Origin: Nonlabens antarcticus
Lineage (GTDB): Bacteria > Bacteroidota > Bacteroidia > Flavobacteriales > Flavobacteriaceae
Assembly (NCBI RefSeq): GCF_015356755.1
Contig: NZ_JADFCO010000066.1
Span: forward strand, 310,001 to 374,000
Direction: 5' to 3'
Length of the DNA: 64,000 nucleotides
Shown: in pieces, positions 61,921-64,000 of the stretch
Numbering within the stretch: position 1 is the stretch's first letter
Layout of the letters: every line of letters starts with the position of its first letter
Translations under genes and position numbers: made by a program
The notes under the pieces: model-generated
Databases searched by the model: none
What the model saw: the letters and a program-made list of their open reading frames with translations, nothing else
What the model was told of the DNA's origin: nothing

Positions 61921-62761
61921 AGCAACTATTTTAGAAACAGGATTTTATACCAGCATACAAGATGAAGGTAGATTTCACTATAGACATTTGGGAATACCTC
62001 ATTCTGGTTGTATGGATCAAGATATGGCAGGTAACGCTAATGCTCTTTTAGGCAACCCAGCGGAATCCGCTATACTTGAAATGATTATTGAGGGCGCTAC
62101 CATAAAATTTCAAGAGCCTACTCATATAATTGTTATGGGTAAAATTGATACACTTTTATTGAATAATCTAAAAATTAATGCAAACCAACTCATCAAAATT
62201 AATGCACTTGACATTTTGAATATAGGACGCGTGACACACGGTCATTTTATCTATCTCGCGATCCAAGGAGGATGGCAAACTCAAATGGTTTTGGGTAGTA
62301 GATCCATGTATAGTGGTATTACTTCTAATGGTTTTTTAAAAAAAGATCAGACATTAGAATATCACAGTACTTTAAATACTTCAAAATCTTTTCCAATCAA
62401 AGCATTAAACGAAGGTGGTACGATTAAGGTATTTCCTGGTCCTGAATATGCGGACCTGCCAGACTCCTGGAAAGAACGTCTAAAGTTTGAAGAATTTGAA
62501 CTGTCTGCTTCATGGAACCGGATGGCTTATTCTTTTGCAACCAACGTGTCCGTTGATATTCCTCAAATTAAAACAGCGCCAGTATTGCCAGGAACAGTTC
62601 AATTAACTCCCACTGGCAATCTAAATGTTCTAATGCGAGATGCTCAATCTACAGGAGGCTATCCTAGAATTTTACAAATTGCAGATAATGATTTAAATCG
62701 TTTATGTAGAATTCAAACTGGTGATAAGATATTCTTAGAAATAGAAAATTATACGGTATAG
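61913..62761 (+). CDS. pxpC: 5-oxoprolinase subunit C
   Basis: 282 residues, the usual length. Hallmarks are LETGFYTSIQDEGRFHYRHL, GIPHSGCMDQDMAGNANALL, ILEMIIEGATIKF, YLAIQGGW, VFPGPEY, TPTGNLNVLMRDAQSTGGYP. It is the last gene of the DUF2891-Nramp-pxpABC operon; no clear terminator hairpin was found behind it. Confidence 0.93.
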   Translation: MAKATILETGFYTSIQDEGRFHYRHLGIPHSGCMDQDMAGNANALLGNPAESAILEMIIEGATIKFQEPTHIIVMGKIDTLLLNNLKINANQLIKINALDILNIGRVTHGHFIYLAIQGGWQTQMVLGSRSMYSGITSNGFLKKDQTLEYHSTLNTSKSFPIKALNEGGTIKVFPGPEYADLPDSWKERLKFEEFELSASWNRMAYSFATNVSVDIPQIKTAPVLPGTVQLTPTGNLNVLMRDAQSTGGYPRILQIADNDLNRLCRIQTGDKIFLEIENYTV

Positions 62762-63920
62762 ATTAATCAAATTTACGTAGGGTAAGTAAGATTGTAAAAC
62801 CATTAATTCAAGTATTCGCATTGTAGAATGAAATCTATCAGTATTCCCTAAATTATCAGATTACTTACTCAACTTGTCGCTTAATCATCTAACCCAACCA
62901 TCCTAATAAAACTGAATTTTAAGAAGATGATAATAGATTTGCGGTTAAGGTTTATAGAATGAAAAATGAAAATAAACCAACTCTGAAAACTACGTACGAC
63001 CTCTCATGATTTTAGGTTTTGAGTTCACATAAGGAAAAAGGTAAAATAATTGATCAACCTGAGAAATTTATTAATTGAAATCATGATAATTTAGCTAGGA
63101 GTAGAGTGCATGGTTGGTAGTTGACAGTCGGGCATCTAAGAATAGTAAAGATTATTTCTGCACTAGATTGCATGGTATAAAAATGATCTGCAACGATTAT
63201 TTTGCTGAAGCTATTTATGTTTCAAATATCTTCAATGAAAATGCAGCATACATCTTTTTTAAAGAAAATCTCTTGCCTAAAAATCAGTGAATTAGATGTG
63301 CAAATGGTAGCGACTATCTTGTGTGCGGGAATTAAAACTTTCTCTCCGTTAAATTATTGGGTAGCACAAAAGTGGATACAGTCACTATTTTAAGAATTTG
63401 CAGATTACGTCACATAGATGTGAAAATAGCAAAAGCTATGTGAGCAAAGAGCGCGGTAATTTCAATGGAAAAGTTCAAGTATTCCAACACAACTAATCAT
63501 AAATCCATAGTTTCATTGCTTCACAAGAGACGCTAGTGACGGTAAGATTTTAAGAAGTCTAAAATATCTAATCAACAATGTGAGATGTTAAAAAATTCTA
63601 GGTTAGTTACAGGTTCTATATTCGGTAGTAATAAGGAATCTCAAATAGTAATGGTTTTCAGTTCAGAGTATGATATATTTCAAGATATTGAAATGATATA
63701 GATCAATAAGTTAAAGATACTTTTCAGAAAGTCAAAGTTGACGTGAGATTCAGATATGTTATTAATATGAAATTTAGGTTTTTTGATTAGCTTTTGAATA
63801 TCAAATCAAAAGCATTAAATTGAGACAAATAAGTGGTTTAAAGTTTGACTAGTTTTTGAACTATTTTTTGCTGGTAATATATATATATTAAAATTTATAG
63901 AATTAAAAGGAGATCCGATT
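62762..63920. other. 1.16-kb region without an intact gene
   Basis: AT-rich, with many short stops. It holds a possible broken frame (63183-63393), a (TA)n run near 63878-63890 and a Shine-Dalgarno AAAAGGAGAT just before the gene at 63921. No tRNA, repeat array or known regulatory RNA was recognised. Confidence 0.55.
63183..63393 (+). pseudogene. Possible remnant of a small gene split by a frameshift
   Basis: A 35-codon frame from ATG 63183 (MICNDYFAEAIYVSNIFNEN..., stop at 63288-63290) overlaps a second frame ending at 63393 (ISELDVQMVATILCAG..., ending QKWIQSLF). Both halves read like protein and join at about 63280 if one frameshift is assumed. No family was recognised, so this could equally be chance. 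Confidence 0.22.
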
Positions 63921-64000
63921 ATGAAAGATGAAACCTATCATTTTATTGTAGTGGAAAGTTATAGACCTCACAACATGAACGGTCTTTATGGCGAGGTTTT
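63921..64000 (+). CDS. Start of an unidentified gene (runs off the window)
   Basis: The ATG at 63921 is preceded by a strong AAAAGGAGAT ribosome-binding site, six bases upstream, rare among the other genes here. The 26 visible codons begin MKDETYHFIVVESYRPHNMN and continue to the window end. No signal peptide is visible. The family cannot be named from this fragment. Confidence 0.6.
   Translation, partial: MKDETYHFIVVESYRPHNMNGLYGEV

Overview
The window looks like chromosome of a marine-type Flavobacteriia (Bacteroidota). The signs are a type-B type IX secretion C-terminal domain (55082-57976), many short Bacteroidota-style lipoprotein signals, few Shine-Dalgarno sequences, an SRP RNA gene driven by a TTG / TAnnTTTG promoter, AT-rich spacers and large FtsX/MacB-type permease families. 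The genus cannot be fixed from the sequence alone. A 14-bp palindrome (GCTTTCGCGAAAGC) occurs 15 times perfectly and twice degenerately, which is far above chance.

Layout. 1-2.0 kb: end of a CsgG-like barrel protein and a TolB/WD40-like lipoprotein. 2.3-5.3 kb (minus): beta-helix lipoprotein, hotdog thioesterase and glutaminyl cyclotransferase. 5.4 kb: SRP RNA. 5.5-17.9 kb: housekeeping and stress genes (SDR, membrane-anchored LuxR regulator, sterol-desaturase-type hydroxylase, GH13 lipoprotein, PNPOx-like stress protein, SelO, YihY/BrkB, NhaD, TrkA-C protein).

18.2-42.3 kb is the most distinctive block. Seven full-length but diverged MacB/FtsX-type permeases lie head to tail on the minus strand with two ABC ATPases and one HlyD-type adaptor. 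A divergent NtrC-like response regulator and its histidine kinase sit beside them. Every one of the eight junctions around the permeases carries exactly one copy of the palindrome. The same cis-regulatory module (two 19-bp near-palindromic sites plus a conserved 15-bp promoter-like box at near-identical spacing) lies in front of the adaptor gene (39.5 kb) and again in front of the last permease (21.9-22.0 kb). This argues for two co-regulated transcription units: adaptor-ATPase-six permeases, and permease-ATPase. The second unit contains a ten-copy, GC-rich 53-bp hairpin repeat array between its two genes.

42.8-47.7 kb: two paralogous TPR hybrid histidine kinases in tandem, ending in receiver domains without a DNA-binding output. 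47.9-51.1 kb: Tricorn-like S41 protease. 51.7-54.6 kb: AraC regulator, lactonase-like propeller lipoprotein and DUF417 membrane protein, a set reminiscent of the RclR/RclC part of the E. coli reactive-chlorine locus. 55.1-58.0 kb: large secreted HYR / type-B CTD protein. 58.2-62.8 kb: tightly overlapping operon of DUF2891 lipoprotein, Nramp transporter and 5-oxoprolinase PxpA-PxpB-PxpC. 62.8-63.9 kb has no intact gene, and a new gene begins at 63921 and runs off the window.

No tRNA, rRNA, CRISPR array, transposase or prophage gene was recognised.
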